Positions 36,097-46,977 of a DNA stretch of 64,000 bases are shown here, in pieces. Source of the DNA: Burkholderia humptydooensis. Its GTDB lineage: Bacteria; Pseudomonadota; Gammaproteobacteria; Burkholderiales; Burkholderiaceae. The translations under genes were made by a program, and so were the position numbers. Position 1 is the first letter of the stretch. The number at the start of each line of letters is the position of its first letter. A model generated the notes under the pieces. It was given only the letters and a program-made list of their open reading frames with translations. It made no database searches and was not told where the DNA came from. The DNA lies in the NCBI RefSeq assembly GCF_001513745.1, contig NZ_CP013380.1:3968001-4032000 (forward strand), given 5' to 3'.

Positions 36097-37587
36097 TCAC
36101 ACTCCTGCCGGTTTTTGTACGTGCCAGTCGGTCGCGCGCTGGAACGCATCGGCGACCTGCAGCACCCGGGCTTCGTCGAAATAGTTGCCGATGATCTGCA
36201 GGCCGACCGGGCGCTTCGCGTTCGCGCCCGCGCCGAAGCCGCACGGCACGCTCATGCCGGGCAGGCCCGCGAGGCTCACCGACAGCGTATAGATGTCCGC
36301 GAGATACATCTGGACGGGGTCGTCGCCCTTCGCGCCGAGGTCCCACGCGACGGTCGGCGACGCCGGGCCCATGATCACGTCGCAGGACTTGAACGCCTCC
36401 TGGAAATCCTGCGCGATGATGCGGCGGATCTTCTGCGCCTGCAGGTAGTACGCGTCGTAGTAGCCGTGCGACAGCACGTACGTGCCGACGAGAATCCGGC
36501 GCGTCACTTCGGGCCCGAAACCCTCGGCGCGCGACTTCTTGTACATGTCGAGCAGATCGCGGTATTCGGCCGCGCGGTGGCCGTAGCGCACGCCGTCGAA
36601 GCGCGACAGGTTCGACGACGCCTCGGCGGGCGCGATCACATAATAGACGGGGATCGACAGCTCCGTCTTCGGCAGCGACACCGGCACGAGCGTCGCGCCG
36701 AGCGCTTCATACGCCTTGAGCGCCGCGTCGACCGCCGCGCGCACGTCCGCGGCGAGGCCCGCGCCGAAATACTCGTCCGGCAGGCCGATGCGCAGGCCCG
36801 CGAGCGGCTTGCCCGCGCCGTTGCCCGGCGCCCACGGCTCGCCGAGGCGGCGCGTGAAGTCTTCGCCGGCGCGCTCGAGGCTCGTCGAGTCGCGCTCGTC
36901 GAAGCCCGCCATCGCGTTGAGCAGCAGCGCGCAGTCGGCGGCGCTGCCCGCCATCGGGCCGCCCTGGTCGAGCGACGACGCGAACGCGATCATCCCGTAG
37001 CGCGACACGCGGCCGTAGGTCGGCTTGATGCCGGTCACGCCGGCGAACGACGCCGGCTGGCGGATCGAGCCGCCGGTGTCGGTGCCCGTCGCGGCCGGGG
37101 CGAGGCGCGCGGCGACGGCGGCCGCGCTGCCGCCCGAGCTGCCGCCCGGCACCGCGTTCGTGTCCCACGGGTTCTTCACCGGGCCGAACGCCGAGTTCTC
37201 GTTCGACGAGCCCATCGCGAACTCGTCCATGTTGGTCTTGCCGAGCGTGACCATGCCGGCCGCCGAGAGGCGGGCGACGACGGTCGCGTCGAACGGGCTC
37301 GTGTAGTTCGCGAGCATCTTCGAGCCGGCGGTCGAGCGCCAGCCGCGCGTGACGAACACGTCCTTGTGCGCGATCGGCAGGCCGGCGAGCGGGCCGGCCG
37401 CGCCCCGCGCGAGCGCGGCGTCGGCGGCCTTCGCCTGCGCGAGCGTCAGCTCGGGATCGACGTGGACGAACGCGTTCAGATCGTGCGCGGCGTCGATCCG
37501 TTTCAGATAGTGCTGCGCCAGTTCGACGGCCGAGCATTCCTTGGCGTCGAGCGCGGCGCGCAGTTCGGTCAGGCTTTTTGCGTGCAT
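36097..37587 (-). CDS. gatA: Asp/Glu-tRNA amidotransferase subunit A
   Basis: A 496-residue amidase that supplies ammonia from glutamine to GatB. The Ser-cisSer-Lys triad is visible as Lys in [14 protein letters not shown] and the two Ser residues in [17 protein letters not shown] and [16 protein letters not shown] 37587 (MHAKSLTE) is chosen by family length. It is the middle gene of gatC-gatA-gatB. Confidence 0.96.
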   Translation of the reverse strand: MHAKSLTELRAALDAKECSAVELAQHYLKRIDAAHDLNAFVHVDPELTLAQAKAADAALARGAAGPLAGLPIAHKDVFVTRGWRSTAGSKMLANYTSPFDATVVARLSAAGMVTLGKTNMDEFAMGSSNENSAFGPVKNPWDTNAVPGGSSGGSAAAVAARLAPAATGTDTGGSIRQPASFAGVTGIKPTYGRVSRYGMIAFASSLDQGGPMAGSAADCALLLNAMAGFDERDSTSLERAGEDFTRRLGEPWAPGNGAGKPLAGLRIGLPDEYFGAGLAADVRAAVDAALKAYEALGATLVPVSLPKTELSIPVYYVIAPAEASSNLSRFDGVRYGHRAAEYRDLLDMYKKSRAEGFGPEVTRRILVGTYVLSHGYYDAYYLQAQKIRRIIAQDFQEAFKSCDVIMGPASPTVAWDLGAKGDDPVQMYLADIYTLSVSLAGLPGMSVPCGFGAGANAKRPVGLQIIGNYFDEARVLQVADAFQRATDWHVQKPAGV

Positions 37588-37698
37588 TGCGTGGGTTTCC
37601 TGGATTCTTCGGCGCGCGGCGACTAGGCGCGCGCGGGCGAACAAGCGGCGGGACGGGCGGGCGGAGCCGCTTTCGCGGCCGCGGCCCGAACCGGGCGC

Positions 37699-37998
37699 TT
37701 ACTCGATCACCTTCGGCACGAGGTACAGGCCGTCCTGGACGGCCGGAGCCGGGCGCTGATTGTCGTCGCGGTTCACGTGCTCCGTGACGGCGTCGTCGCG
37801 CAGCCGCTGCGCGACCTCCAGAATCTGCTCGATCGGATGCGCGAGCGGCGCGATGCCCGTCGTGTCGACGGCCTGCATCTGCTCGACGAGGCAGAAGAAC
37901 TCGTTGAGCTGGGCCAGCGTGCGCTCGGCGTCGGCGTCGGCCATTTCGAGCCGCGCAAGGTGCGCGATGCGTTTCACATCGGTCAGGGTCAAAGCCAT
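37699..37998 (-). CDS. gatC: Asp/Glu-tRNA amidotransferase subunit C
   Basis: A 99-residue belt subunit that wraps GatA and GatB. It starts [20 protein letters not shown] and contains [28 protein letters not shown] and the C-terminal [16 protein letters not shown], all typical of the family. It is the first gene of the gatCAB operon, 111 bp before gatA, and is divergent from mreB. Confidence 0.95.
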   Translation of the reverse strand: MALTLTDVKRIAHLARLEMADADAERTLAQLNEFFCLVEQMQAVDTTGIAPLAHPIEQILEVAQRLRDDAVTEHVNRDDNQRPAPAVQDGLYLVPKVIE

Positions 37999-38371
37999 GC
38001 GGTCACCGGAAAAACAAGGGCTTGGCGCAGCGTGAAACTTGCGTTGCGTCAGGGGGTTGGAAGGTTCGATCTAACCCTCAAAAATCGGGGGCGAAGCGGC
38101 GAAAATACAGCCCGTTTCGGTTCAAATACAGCGAAATTATAAGGTATCATTACGCGTTCGACCCAGACCCGGACTGCCTTTGCCGCGCCGCCGCCGCCGC
38201 TTTGACGAAGCGAAGCCGCGCGGGCTTCGCGCCGGTCCCGGAAGATTTCACTCGCAGCTTCGCGTTTTTCGAGCGGCCGCCCCCGCCCGATCCGAGGCTG
38301 TTATTTTTTCCGCTGCCGCCCTTCGCGCCATGTCCGCATGGGGCCGGCCCCAGAGCGAAACAGGATTCTGA
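37999..38371. other. Divergent gatC/mreB intergenic region (373 bp)
   Basis: An AT-rich patch around 38128-38155 (AATTATAAGGTATCATTACG) stands out against GC-rich flanks and is the likely promoter zone. TATAAG there is a plausible -10 for mreB, leaving a leader of about 220 nt. No gene or RNA was recognised. Confidence 0.45.
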
Positions 38372-39415
<1,044 letters not shown>

Positions 39416-39534
39416 TCGTCTAGGCATCCGTATGTCGCTCGCGCGGCGTGGCAGGCTCGCTCGTTTAGAACGAACCGCCGCGCCGTTCGCGCGTCTGAGC
39501 AACATCTAAACCGATCACGCGCCCGGCGCCGACC

Positions 39535-40614
39535 ATGGAATACAGTCCGCCGCCCCTCTTCAAACAAGGTCCGTCCGCGCTCGCGCGGCTGATCTTCTTC
39601 GTCGTCCTGGCCATCGCGCTCCTCGTCTCGGACGCGCGCTTCAACACGCTCGAAATCGTCCGCGGCGTGCTCGGCACCGTGCTCTATCCGCTGCAGCGCG
39701 CGGCGCTCGTGCCGCGCGACCTGATCGTCGGCGCGGCCGAGCTCGCGACGTCGAGCACCGCGCTGCGCCACGAAAACCAGCAATTGCGCGACCGCAACCT
39801 GAAGCTGTCGCTGCAGGCGAACCAGGCGGGCCAACTCGCCGCCGACAACGCGCACCTGCGCGCGGTGCTCGAGCTGCGCCAGCAGATCGCCGCGCAGGCG
39901 ACGCCCGTCGAGATCCAGTACGACACGGGCGATCCGTTCTCGCAAAAGATCATCATCGGCCACGGCTCGCAGGCGGGCATTCAGAACGGCGCGCCCGTCG
40001 TCAACGAGGACGGCGTGATCGGCCAGGTCACGCGCGTGTTCCCGCTGCAGTCGGAAGTCACGCTCGTCACCGACCGCGATCTCGCGATTCCGGTCCAGGT
40101 GCTGCGCACCGGGCTGCGCAGCGTGATCTACGGCACGCCGAAGGGCGATGCGCTCGATCTGCGCTTCGTGCCGACGAGCGCCGATCTGCTCGCGGGCGAC
40201 GAGCTCGTGACGAGCGGGCTCGACGGCGTCTATCCGCCGGGGCTGCCGGTCGCGAAGGTCGTGCGCGTCGACAAGCTCGCGGACACCGCGTTCGCGCACG
40301 TCGTCTGCGCGCCGATCGCCGCGGTGCGCGGCGCGCGCGAGATGCTCGTGCTGCACTACCGCACCGACGTTCCGCCGCGCCCCGCCGCCGACGAAGCCGC
40401 GAGCGACGCGAACGCGAAATCGGCAAGGGGCAAAAAGGCGGCGAAGGGCGCGGACAAGAGCGCGAAGGCCGCCGACAAAGGCGCGGACAAGGACAAGGGC
40501 GCAAAACCGGCCGCCGCGCCGCCCGCGCCAGCGCAGAACCGGCCGGCCGGTGCGGCGCAACCCGCCGCGCCGCTCAAGCCCGCGGCCGCGCCGTCGCAAG
40601 GAGCGCCGCGATGA
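39535..40614 (+). CDS. mreC: Rod shape-determining protein MreC
   Basis: A 359-residue protein with one N-terminal membrane helix (LARLIFFVVLAIALLVSDAR), a coiled coil (about residues 75-115, ending in LRAVLELRQQ) and two periplasmic beta domains. MreC activates PBP2/RodA. The last 75 residues are a Lys/Ala then Pro/Ala-rich tail absent from typical MreC. The stop overlaps the mreD start (ATGA). Confidence 0.95.
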   Translation: MEYSPPPLFKQGPSALARLIFFVVLAIALLVSDARFNTLEIVRGVLGTVLYPLQRAALVPRDLIVGAAELATSSTALRHENQQLRDRNLKLSLQANQAGQLAADNAHLRAVLELRQQIAAQATPVEIQYDTGDPFSQKIIIGHGSQAGIQNGAPVVNEDGVIGQVTRVFPLQSEVTLVTDRDLAIPVQVLRTGLRSVIYGTPKGDALDLRFVPTSADLLAGDELVTSGLDGVYPPGLPVAKVVRVDKLADTAFAHVVCAPIAAVRGAREMLVLHYRTDVPPRPAADEAASDANAKSARGKKAAKGADKSAKAADKGADKDKGAKPAAAPPAPAQNRPAGAAQPAAPLKPAAAPSQGAPR

Positions 40615-41123
40615 GCCGCCCTCAGTACATCCTGCAGCCCGTCAATCCGTACTTCATCGTCTTCAGCCTCGCGGCCGCGTTCCTGCTGAACCTGATGCCG
40701 TGGGGCCGGATTCCGGGCGTGCCCGATTGCGTGGCGCTCGTGCTGCTGTTCTGGAACATCCACCAGCCGCGCAAGGTCGGCATGGGCGTTGCGTTCGCGC
40801 TCGGCATCCTGATGGACGTTCACGACGCGGGCCTCCTCGGCGAGCACGCGCTCGCGTACACGCTGCTGTCGTACGGCGCGATCACGATCCACCGGCGTGT
40901 ACTGTGGCTGCCGCTCGGCGTGCAGATCTTCTATGTCGCGCCGCTCCTCGTGCTCGCGCAGCTCGTGCCGTTCGTGATCCGGCTGCTGATGGGCGCCGCG
41001 TTCCCCGGCTGGAGCTATCTCGTCGACGGCTTCGTCGAGGCGGCGCTGTGGCCGGTCGCGAGCCATCTGCTGCTGATGCCGCAGCGCCGTCCGGTCGACC
41101 CGGACGACACGCGGCCGATCTGA
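40611..41123 (+). CDS. mreD: Rod shape-determining protein MreD
   Basis: A 170-residue membrane protein with about five helices, starting MSRPQYILQPVNPYFIVFSL. It contains FALGILMDVHDAGLLGEHAL, the conserved charged segment of MreD. It belongs to the elongasome. It overlaps mreC by 4 bp, and 120 bp separate it from mrdA. Confidence 0.95.
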   Translation: MSRPQYILQPVNPYFIVFSLAAAFLLNLMPWGRIPGVPDCVALVLLFWNIHQPRKVGMGVAFALGILMDVHDAGLLGEHALAYTLLSYGAITIHRRVLWLPLGVQIFYVAPLLVLAQLVPFVIRLLMGAAFPGWSYLVDGFVEAALWPVASHLLLMPQRRPVDPDDTRPI

Positions 41124-41243
41124 CGCGCCGCGCCGCCAGGAATTTCGCGTTGAACGCCCGCCGATCGACCGACCGACCGCTCGCCGCCGGCGCGTTGCGG
41201 CCGCCGCGCGGCGGCGAAAGCGCGCCCCTTCATCCGTAATCGC

Positions 41244-43397
41244 ATGACCGAATTCAAGGACACACAACAGCAGCTCTCGAAGTTCCGCCTGCGCGTCGCG
41301 GCGGCGGGCGTGTTCGTGTTCGTCTGTTTCGGCCTGCTCGCCGCGCGGTTCTTCTACCTGCAGGTCTGGCAGCACGGCAAGTACGCGCTGCAGGCCGAGG
41401 AAAACCGGATCTCGGTCGCGCCGATCGTCCCGAACCGCGGGATCATCACCGATCGCAACGGCGTGGTGCTCGCGAAGAACTACTCCGCGTACACGCTCGA
41501 GATCACGCCGTCGAAGCTCACCGACACGCTCGAGAACACGATCAACGCGCTCGCCGAGGTCGTGCAGATCGACGCGCGCGACCGCCGCCGCTTCAAGAAG
41601 CTGCAGGAGGACTCGAAGAACTTCGAGAGCCTGCCGATCCGCACGCGCCTCACCGACGACGAAGTCGCGCGCTTCACCGCGCAGCGCTGGCGCTTCCCGG
41701 GCGTCGACGTGCGCGCGCGCCTGTTCCGCCAGTATCCGCTCGGCCCGACGGCCGCGCATGTGATCGGCTACATCGGCCGGATCTCGAAGCGCGACCAGGA
41801 CAGGATCGACGCGATGAGCGACGAGAACGACAGCGATCCGGAAAGCTACGATCCGCGCCGCGACGCGAACAACTACAAGGGCACCGACTACATCGGCAAG
41901 ATCGGCGTCGAGCAGAGCTACGAGACCGATCTGCACGGGATCACGGGCTTCGAGGAAGTCGAGGTGACGGCGGGCGGGCGGCCCGTGCGCACGCTGTCGC
42001 GCACGCAGGCGACGCCCGGCAGCAACCTCGTGCTGTCGCTCGACATCGGGCTGCAGCAGATCGCCGAGCAGGCGTTCGCCGGCAAGCGCGGCGCGCTCGT
42101 CGCGATCGAGCCGAAGACGGGCGACGTGCTCGCGTTCGTGTCGTCGCCGAGCTTCGATCCGAATTCATTCGTCGACGGCATCGACCAGCAGACCTGGGAC
42201 GAGCTCAACAACTCGCCCGACAAGCCGCTCCTGAACCGTCCGCTGCACGGCACCTATCCGCCCGGCTCGACGTACAAGCCGTTCATGGCGCTCGCGGGCC
42301 TCGCGCTCGGCAAGCGCACGCCCGGCTGGGGCTTCCAGGACCCCGGCTACTTCACGTTCGGCGGCCACACGTTCCGCAACGACGTGCGCTCGGGCCAGGG
42401 CTGGGTCGACATGAACCGCGCGATCATGGTGTCGAACGACACGTATTTCTACATGCTCGCGCGCGACCTCGGCGTGACCGCGATCGCGAACTTCATGAAG
42501 CCGTTCGGCTTCGGCCAGTTGACGGGCATCGACATCCAGGGCGAGGCGCGCGGGATCCTGCCGTCGCCCGAATGGAAGAAGAAGACGTTCAAGAAGGCCG
42601 CGCAGCAGAAATGGTTCGACGGCGAGACGATCAGCCTCGGGATCGGCCAGGGCTACAACTCGTTCACGATCCTGCAGCTCGCGCACGCGACGGCGACGCT
42701 CGCGAACGACGGCGTCGTCATGAAGCCGCACCTCGTGAAGGAGGTCGAGAACCCGATCTCGCGCGCGCGGCACCTGACGGTGCCGAAGGAAAGCGGCACG
42801 ATCCCGCTCAAGCAGGGCGACCTCGACGTCGTGAAGCGCGGGATGGAGAACGTCGTCGAGAGCCCGTCGGGCACCGCGTTCAAGGTGTTCCGCGGCGCGC
42901 CGTACCTTGCGGCGGGCAAGACCGGCACCGCGCAGGTGTTCTCGCTGCAGGGCGGCAACTACCGCGGCCACCTGCTCGCCGAGCATCTGCGCGACCACGC
43001 GCTGTTCATCGCGTACGCGCCCGTCGACCATCCGCAGATCGCGCTCGCGCTGATCGTCGAGAACGGCGGCTGGGGCGCGCAGTCGGCAGGCCCGATCGCG
43101 CGGCGCGTGCTCGATTTCTACCTGATCGACCGCAAGAATCCGACGACGGAAGCGGCGGCCGTCGCGGCGGCCGCGTCGGCGACCGAGCCCGTCAACGCGC
43201 CCGTGATCGGCGATGCGACGAGGCCTGTCGGCGTCGCGGCCGGGTTCAAGGCACTGCCGCAGCCGACGCCGCCCGCGCCGGCGAGCGGCGCGGCGATCAC
43301 CGCCGCCGCGCCGTGGCGCGACCAAAGGAAGTCCCCGCAGGACGACAACCATGCCGTCTCCGCCGCCAAGCCGGCGACGGGCGGCATCGACGAGTAA
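41244..43397 (+). CDS. mrdA: Penicillin-binding protein 2 (elongasome transpeptidase)
   Basis: A 717-residue class B PBP that cross-links lateral peptidoglycan. It has an N-terminal anchor (LRVAAAGVFVFVCFGLLAAR), a dimer domain and a transpeptidase domain with SxxK in PPGSTYKPF, SxN in MVSNDTYFY and KTG in AAGKTGTAQVF. It is about 80 residues longer than E. coli PBP2 because of an Ala/Pro-rich C-terminal tail. It is followed by rodA after 11 bp. Confidence 0.96.
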   Translation: MTEFKDTQQQLSKFRLRVAAAGVFVFVCFGLLAARFFYLQVWQHGKYALQAEENRISVAPIVPNRGIITDRNGVVLAKNYSAYTLEITPSKLTDTLENTINALAEVVQIDARDRRRFKKLQEDSKNFESLPIRTRLTDDEVARFTAQRWRFPGVDVRARLFRQYPLGPTAAHVIGYIGRISKRDQDRIDAMSDENDSDPESYDPRRDANNYKGTDYIGKIGVEQSYETDLHGITGFEEVEVTAGGRPVRTLSRTQATPGSNLVLSLDIGLQQIAEQAFAGKRGALVAIEPKTGDVLAFVSSPSFDPNSFVDGIDQQTWDELNNSPDKPLLNRPLHGTYPPGSTYKPFMALAGLALGKRTPGWGFQDPGYFTFGGHTFRNDVRSGQGWVDMNRAIMVSNDTYFYMLARDLGVTAIANFMKPFGFGQLTGIDIQGEARGILPSPEWKKKTFKKAAQQKWFDGETISLGIGQGYNSFTILQLAHATATLANDGVVMKPHLVKEVENPISRARHLTVPKESGTIPLKQGDLDVVKRGMENVVESPSGTAFKVFRGAPYLAAGKTGTAQVFSLQGGNYRGHLLAEHLRDHALFIAYAPVDHPQIALALIVENGGWGAQSAGPIARRVLDFYLIDRKNPTTEAAAVAAAASATEPVNAPVIGDATRPVGVAAGFKALPQPTPPAPASGAAITAAAPWRDQRKSPQDDNHAVSAAKPATGGIDE

Positions 43398-43408
43398 CGG
43401 AGACAGGC

Positions 43409-44557
43409 ATGCAATTCGACAAGCGCGCCTCGCTCGACAAGATCAAGCAGATGTTCGCGGGCTTCGACCGACCGCTCGCGCTCATCGTGTTCCTGCTGCT
43501 GTGCGTCGGCATCGTCACGCTGTACAGCGCGAGCGTCGACGTGCCGGGACGCGTCGAGGACCAGTTGCGCAACATCATGCTGACGTTCGTGCTGATGTGG
43601 GTGATCGCGAACATCCCGCCGCAGACGCTGATGCGCTTCGCGGTGCCGCTCTATTCGTTCGGCGTCGCGCTGCTCATCGCGGTCGCGCTGTTCGGGATGA
43701 CGAAGAAGGGCGCGAAGCGCTGGCTGAACGTCGGCGTCGTGATCCAGCCGTCCGAGATCCTCAAGATCGCGACGCCGCTGATGCTCGCGTGGTACTACCA
43801 GCGGCGCGAAAGCAGCCTGCGCTGGTACGACTTCGTCGTCGCGTTCGTGATCCTGATGGTGCCCGTCGGGCTGATCGCGAAGCAGCCGGATCTCGGCACC
43901 GCCGTCCTCGTGTTCGCCGCGGGCATCTTCGTGATCTATCTCGCGGGGCTGTCGTACAAGCTGATCGTGCCGGTGCTCGTCGCCGGCGTGCTCGCGGTCG
44001 GCTCGATCGCCGTGTTCGAGGAGCGCATCTGCCAGCCCGAAGTCGTCTGGCCGCTGATGCACGACTATCAGAAGCACCGCGTCTGCACGCTGCTCGATCC
44101 GACGTCCGACCCGCTCGGCAAGGGTTTCCACACGATCCAGGCGGTGATCGCGATCGGCTCCGGCGGCCCGCTCGGCAAGGGGTATCTGAAGGGCACGCAG
44201 GCGCACCTCGAATTCATTCCGGAAAAGCACACCGACTTCATCTTCGCGGTGTTTTCCGAGGAATTCGGGCTCGTCGGCGGGCTCGTGCTGCTGACGCTGT
44301 ACATGGCGCTGATCGCGCGCGGGCTCTACATCGCCGCGCAGGGCGCGACGCTGTTCGGGCGGCTGCTCGCCGGCTCGCTCACGCTCGCCTTCTTCGTCTA
44401 TGCGTTCGTCAACATCGGGATGGTGAGCGGCGTGCTGCCCGTCGTCGGCGTGCCGCTGCCGTTCATGAGCTATGGCGGCACGGCGCTCACGACGCTCGGC
44501 ATCGCGGTCGGGCTCATCATGAGCGTCGGACGGCAGAAACGGCTGATGAAGAGTTGA
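43409..44557 (+). CDS. rodA: Peptidoglycan glycosyltransferase RodA (MrdB)
   Basis: A 382-residue SEDS-family polymerase with about ten helices, the partner of PBP2. It shows KKGAKRWLNVGVVIQPSEIL, IAKQPDLGTAVLVFAAG, EKHTDFIFAVFSEEFGL and the C-terminal PLPFMSYGGTALTTLGIAVG, all SEDS signatures. The ATG at 43409 follows GGAGACAGGC. It ends the mre operon with a strong terminator. Confidence 0.97.
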   Translation: MQFDKRASLDKIKQMFAGFDRPLALIVFLLLCVGIVTLYSASVDVPGRVEDQLRNIMLTFVLMWVIANIPPQTLMRFAVPLYSFGVALLIAVALFGMTKKGAKRWLNVGVVIQPSEILKIATPLMLAWYYQRRESSLRWYDFVVAFVILMVPVGLIAKQPDLGTAVLVFAAGIFVIYLAGLSYKLIVPVLVAGVLAVGSIAVFEERICQPEVVWPLMHDYQKHRVCTLLDPTSDPLGKGFHTIQAVIAIGSGGPLGKGYLKGTQAHLEFIPEKHTDFIFAVFSEEFGLVGGLVLLTLYMALIARGLYIAAQGATLFGRLLAGSLTLAFFVYAFVNIGMVSGVLPVVGVPLPFMSYGGTALTTLGIAVGLIMSVGRQKRLMKS

Positions 44558-44563
44558 TCGAAG

Positions 44564-44584
44564 CGGCGCGATGCGCCGTTTTTT
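44564..44584 (+). terminator. Intrinsic terminator of the mre operon
   Basis: CGGCGC/GCGCCG stem (44564-44569 with 44573-44578), GAT loop and six T residues, starting 6 bp after the rodA stop. Confidence 0.92.
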
Positions 44585-44655
44585 GTGGTCGTCGTCGGGA
44601 TGACGTCGGGCGCGGCCGGCGCCGCGAACGGGACGGGCGTCAGCCGCACCGGCCG

Positions 44656-45447
44656 TCAGTTCGGCGGCCCGGACGCCTTCGGCGCCGACGCGCCGCCCGG
44701 CCCCGCCTTCAATGCCGCCGTCAGCTCGCGGTACTTGAGCGCCGCCGCGCCGTCGCCTTGCGCGGCGGCGGCCGCATAGTACGCGCGGGCGATGTCGAGA
44801 TTGCGCGCTACGCCGTCGCCGCCGCGCTCGTAAAACGACGCAGTCACGTATTGCGAAACCGGCTCGCCCGCATCGGCCGCCCGCTTGTACCACACGAACG
44901 CCTGCCGGTTGTCGCGCGGCGTGCCGCGCCCGTCGAGAAACTGGTTCGCGAGCGCGAGCTCGGCCTGCACGTGCCCTTGCCGCGCGGCCTTCAGGAACCA
45001 GCCGTGCGCGGCCGCCGGATCGCGCGCGACGAATTCGCCGTCGTCGAGCATCCGGCCGTACACGTACTGCGCCTGCGACATCCCCGCGTCGGCCGCGCGC
45101 CGCAGCCAGCGCAGCCCTTCCGGCACGTTCGCCGTCACGCCTTCGCCGTTGATCAGCATCATCGCGTAGTCGAACGCGGCGAGGCGGTTGCCGCGCGCCG
45201 CCGCGTCGTGAAACTGCACGAGCGCCGCGCGCAGATTGCCCGCGTTGTAGTCGGCGACCGCCGACTCCGTCTCGCGCTCCGGGTTCGACTGGCTCGGCCC
45301 GCCCGATGCCTGCGCGCCCGATGCCTGCGCGAACGCGCCGCCCGCGGCCGCGACGAATGCCGCCGCGACGAACGAGCTGATCGCCGCGCCGCGAAGCGCG
45401 TGCCGCGCGCGAGCCGAGAACGGCGCGCCGCGGCGCTTCCCGTTCAT
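44656..45447 (-). CDS. Sel1-repeat (TPR-like) protein with signal peptide
   Basis: A 263-residue exported protein. A basic N-terminus and hydrophobic stretch (ISSFVAAAFVAAAGGAFAQA) form a likely signal peptide. At least four Sel1 repeats follow, for example GLRWLRRAADAGMSQAQYVY, AHGWFLKAARQGHVQAELAL and AFVWYKRAADAGEPVSQYVT. Sel1 proteins mediate protein contacts; the partner is unknown. The ATG (45447) overlaps the stop of the upstream aldolase gene and has AGGAGGTG ahead of it, so they form a coupled pair. Confidence 0.85.
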   Translation of the reverse strand: MNGKRRGAPFSARARHALRGAAISSFVAAAFVAAAGGAFAQASGAQASGGPSQSNPERETESAVADYNAGNLRAALVQFHDAAARGNRLAAFDYAMMLINGEGVTANVPEGLRWLRRAADAGMSQAQYVYGRMLDDGEFVARDPAAAHGWFLKAARQGHVQAELALANQFLDGRGTPRDNRQAFVWYKRAADAGEPVSQYVTASFYERGGDGVARNLDIARAYYAAAAAQGDGAAALKYRELTAALKAGPGGASAPKASGPPN

Positions 45448-46229
45448 CCCCGCACCTCCTGCAACGCCTGTCGCGTCGCACGCAGCAGCCACACGACATC
45501 CGCCGACAACGCGACCACGCGGAATCCGGCTTCGAGAGACTGGCGCGCGCCGGCTGCGTCCGCGGCGAAAATACCCACCGGCACGCCGGCGCGCCGCCCG
45601 GCCGCGAGCACGTGCTCGAGCGCGGCGGTGACATCCGGATGCTTCGTGTCGCCAAGATGCCCGAGGCTCGCCGACAGATCGGCGGGCCCGACGAATACGC
45701 AATCGACGCCTGGCGTCGCCGCGATCCGCTCGGCTTCGTCGATGCCGCGTGCCGATTCGATTTGCACGATCGCCGCGATCTGCGCGTTCGCCGTCTGCAC
45801 ATAGTCGCGCCGCATCCCGTACGCGGCCGCGCGGACGATGCCCGCGACGCCGCGCAGCCCGTCCGGCGCGTCGGGCGCCTGAAAGCGGGTGAGCCGCACC
45901 GCATGCGCGGCCTCGTCGGCCGTCTCGACGCCCGGGAACATCAGCGTGCGCGCGCCCGCGTCGAGCGCCCGCTTGACGAGCCACGGCTCGCGCGCCGGCA
46001 CCCGCACGACGGGCTCGCTCGGCAGATGCGCGGCCGCGAGCGCGCGCAGTTGCGCAGCGACGTCGCGACTGTCGTTCGGCGCGTGCTCCATGTCGATGCA
46101 CAGCCAGTCGAAGCCGGCGTGCGCGAGCGCCTCGGTCGCCGCCGCGCTCGCGAGCGTCAGCCACAGGCCGAGCAGCGGCTCGTCGCCGTCGCGCAAACGT
46201 GCTTTCAGGGAATTGGTGAGCGTGCTCAT
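45444..46229 (-). CDS. HpcH/HpaI family aldolase (2-keto-3-deoxyglucarate aldolase-like)
   Basis: A 261-residue class II aldolase. It shows LLGLWLTLASAAATEALAHA, FDWLCIDMEHAPNDSRDV with the catalytic His, ARTLMFPGVETADEAAHAVR and IVQIESARGIDEAERIAATP with metal-binding Glu and downstream Asp (CVFVGPADLSASLG). The family splits 2-keto-3-deoxy acids to pyruvate and an aldehyde. GarL (glucarate pathway) and HpaI (homoprotocatechuate pathway) are both possible. MSTLTNSL (46229) is the chosen start. Confidence 0.88.
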   Translation of the reverse strand: MSTLTNSLKARLRDGDEPLLGLWLTLASAAATEALAHAGFDWLCIDMEHAPNDSRDVAAQLRALAAAHLPSEPVVRVPAREPWLVKRALDAGARTLMFPGVETADEAAHAVRLTRFQAPDAPDGLRGVAGIVRAAAYGMRRDYVQTANAQIAAIVQIESARGIDEAERIAATPGVDCVFVGPADLSASLGHLGDTKHPDVTAALEHVLAAGRRAGVPVGIFAADAAGARQSLEAGFRVVALSADVVWLLRATRQALQEVRG

Positions 46230-46505
46230 CGGCGGCCTCCTGTCGTGCGGCGCACGGGCGGACTGCGATTCGGAAAGAGGGGCGGCGAAGCCGCCGGGCG
46301 GGGCGCTGCGCCGCAACAGGCGGGGCGCGCGACGCGTTCGTCGCGGCGGACGATCCGCGATTCGATCATACCGTGATCGCGCCCGCGCGCGGATTCGGAA
46401 AACACCGATGCCGGGCCGGCCGGCCCTTGGCGGATTCAGGCAAAGAACGGAGCAGGTGGGAAGCCATGAGCAGCGCGGCGCGACTCACGCGGCGCGCCGC
46501 CCGCG

Positions 46506-46958
46506 TCAGCCGCGCGGATCGCGCTCGACGTCGGCCCAGCAGTTCGGCGTCTCGTACAGACGCACGCGCTCGAGGCGCAGATTGACGCCGTAATGCGCGT
46601 CGTACACGTTCGCGAGGATGCCGAACGCGATCGCGGCGAGATTCTCGACGGTTGGAATCCGGTCGAGCACGACCGTCTTGTGGTCGGCCATCCTTTCGAG
46701 GAACGAGCGCACGATTTCGTCGCGCGCATAGACGAGAAACGCGTGATCCCACTTGCTGACGAGGTGCTCCATCGCGAGCGCCTTCACGTCGGCGAAATCC
46801 ATCACCATCCCGCGGTCGGGCGCGCCCTCGGTCTCGACGAGATCGCCGCGCAGCGTGATTTCGAGCACGTAGCGATGCCCGTGCAGATTCCGGCACTGGC
46901 TGCGGTGATCGGGAATGCGGTGTCCCGCGTCGAATTCGAGTTTTCGGGTAATCAGCAC
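46506..46958 (-). CDS. queD: 6-carboxy-5,6,7,8-tetrahydropterin synthase
   Basis: A 150-residue enzyme of the queuosine (7-deazaguanine) pathway. Zinc ligands and catalytic residues are in LEFDAGHRIPDHRSQCRNLH (with Cys) and HGHRYVLEITLRGDLVETEG. A further motif is GMVMDFADVKALAMEHLVSK, and a Glu lies in the C-terminal RLYETPNCWADVE. It is the third gene of queC-queE-queD, 19 bp after queE. Confidence 0.93.
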   Translation of the reverse strand: MLITRKLEFDAGHRIPDHRSQCRNLHGHRYVLEITLRGDLVETEGAPDRGMVMDFADVKALAMEHLVSKWDHAFLVYARDEIVRSFLERMADHKTVVLDRIPTVENLAAIAFGILANVYDAHYGVNLRLERVRLYETPNCWADVERDPRG

Positions 46959-46977
46959 GATGAATGAAGCGTAAGGC

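Noticed and set aside
33659..36184. An 841-codon open frame on the plus strand opposite ppk2-gatB
   Set aside because: It is antisense to ppk2 and gatB and spans their intergenic hairpin. The composition is that of a shadow frame.
43118..45904. A 928-codon open frame on the minus strand opposite mrdA/rodA
   Set aside because: It runs antisense through two well-defined cell-wall genes and shows no domain. It is the complement of G/C-rich third positions.
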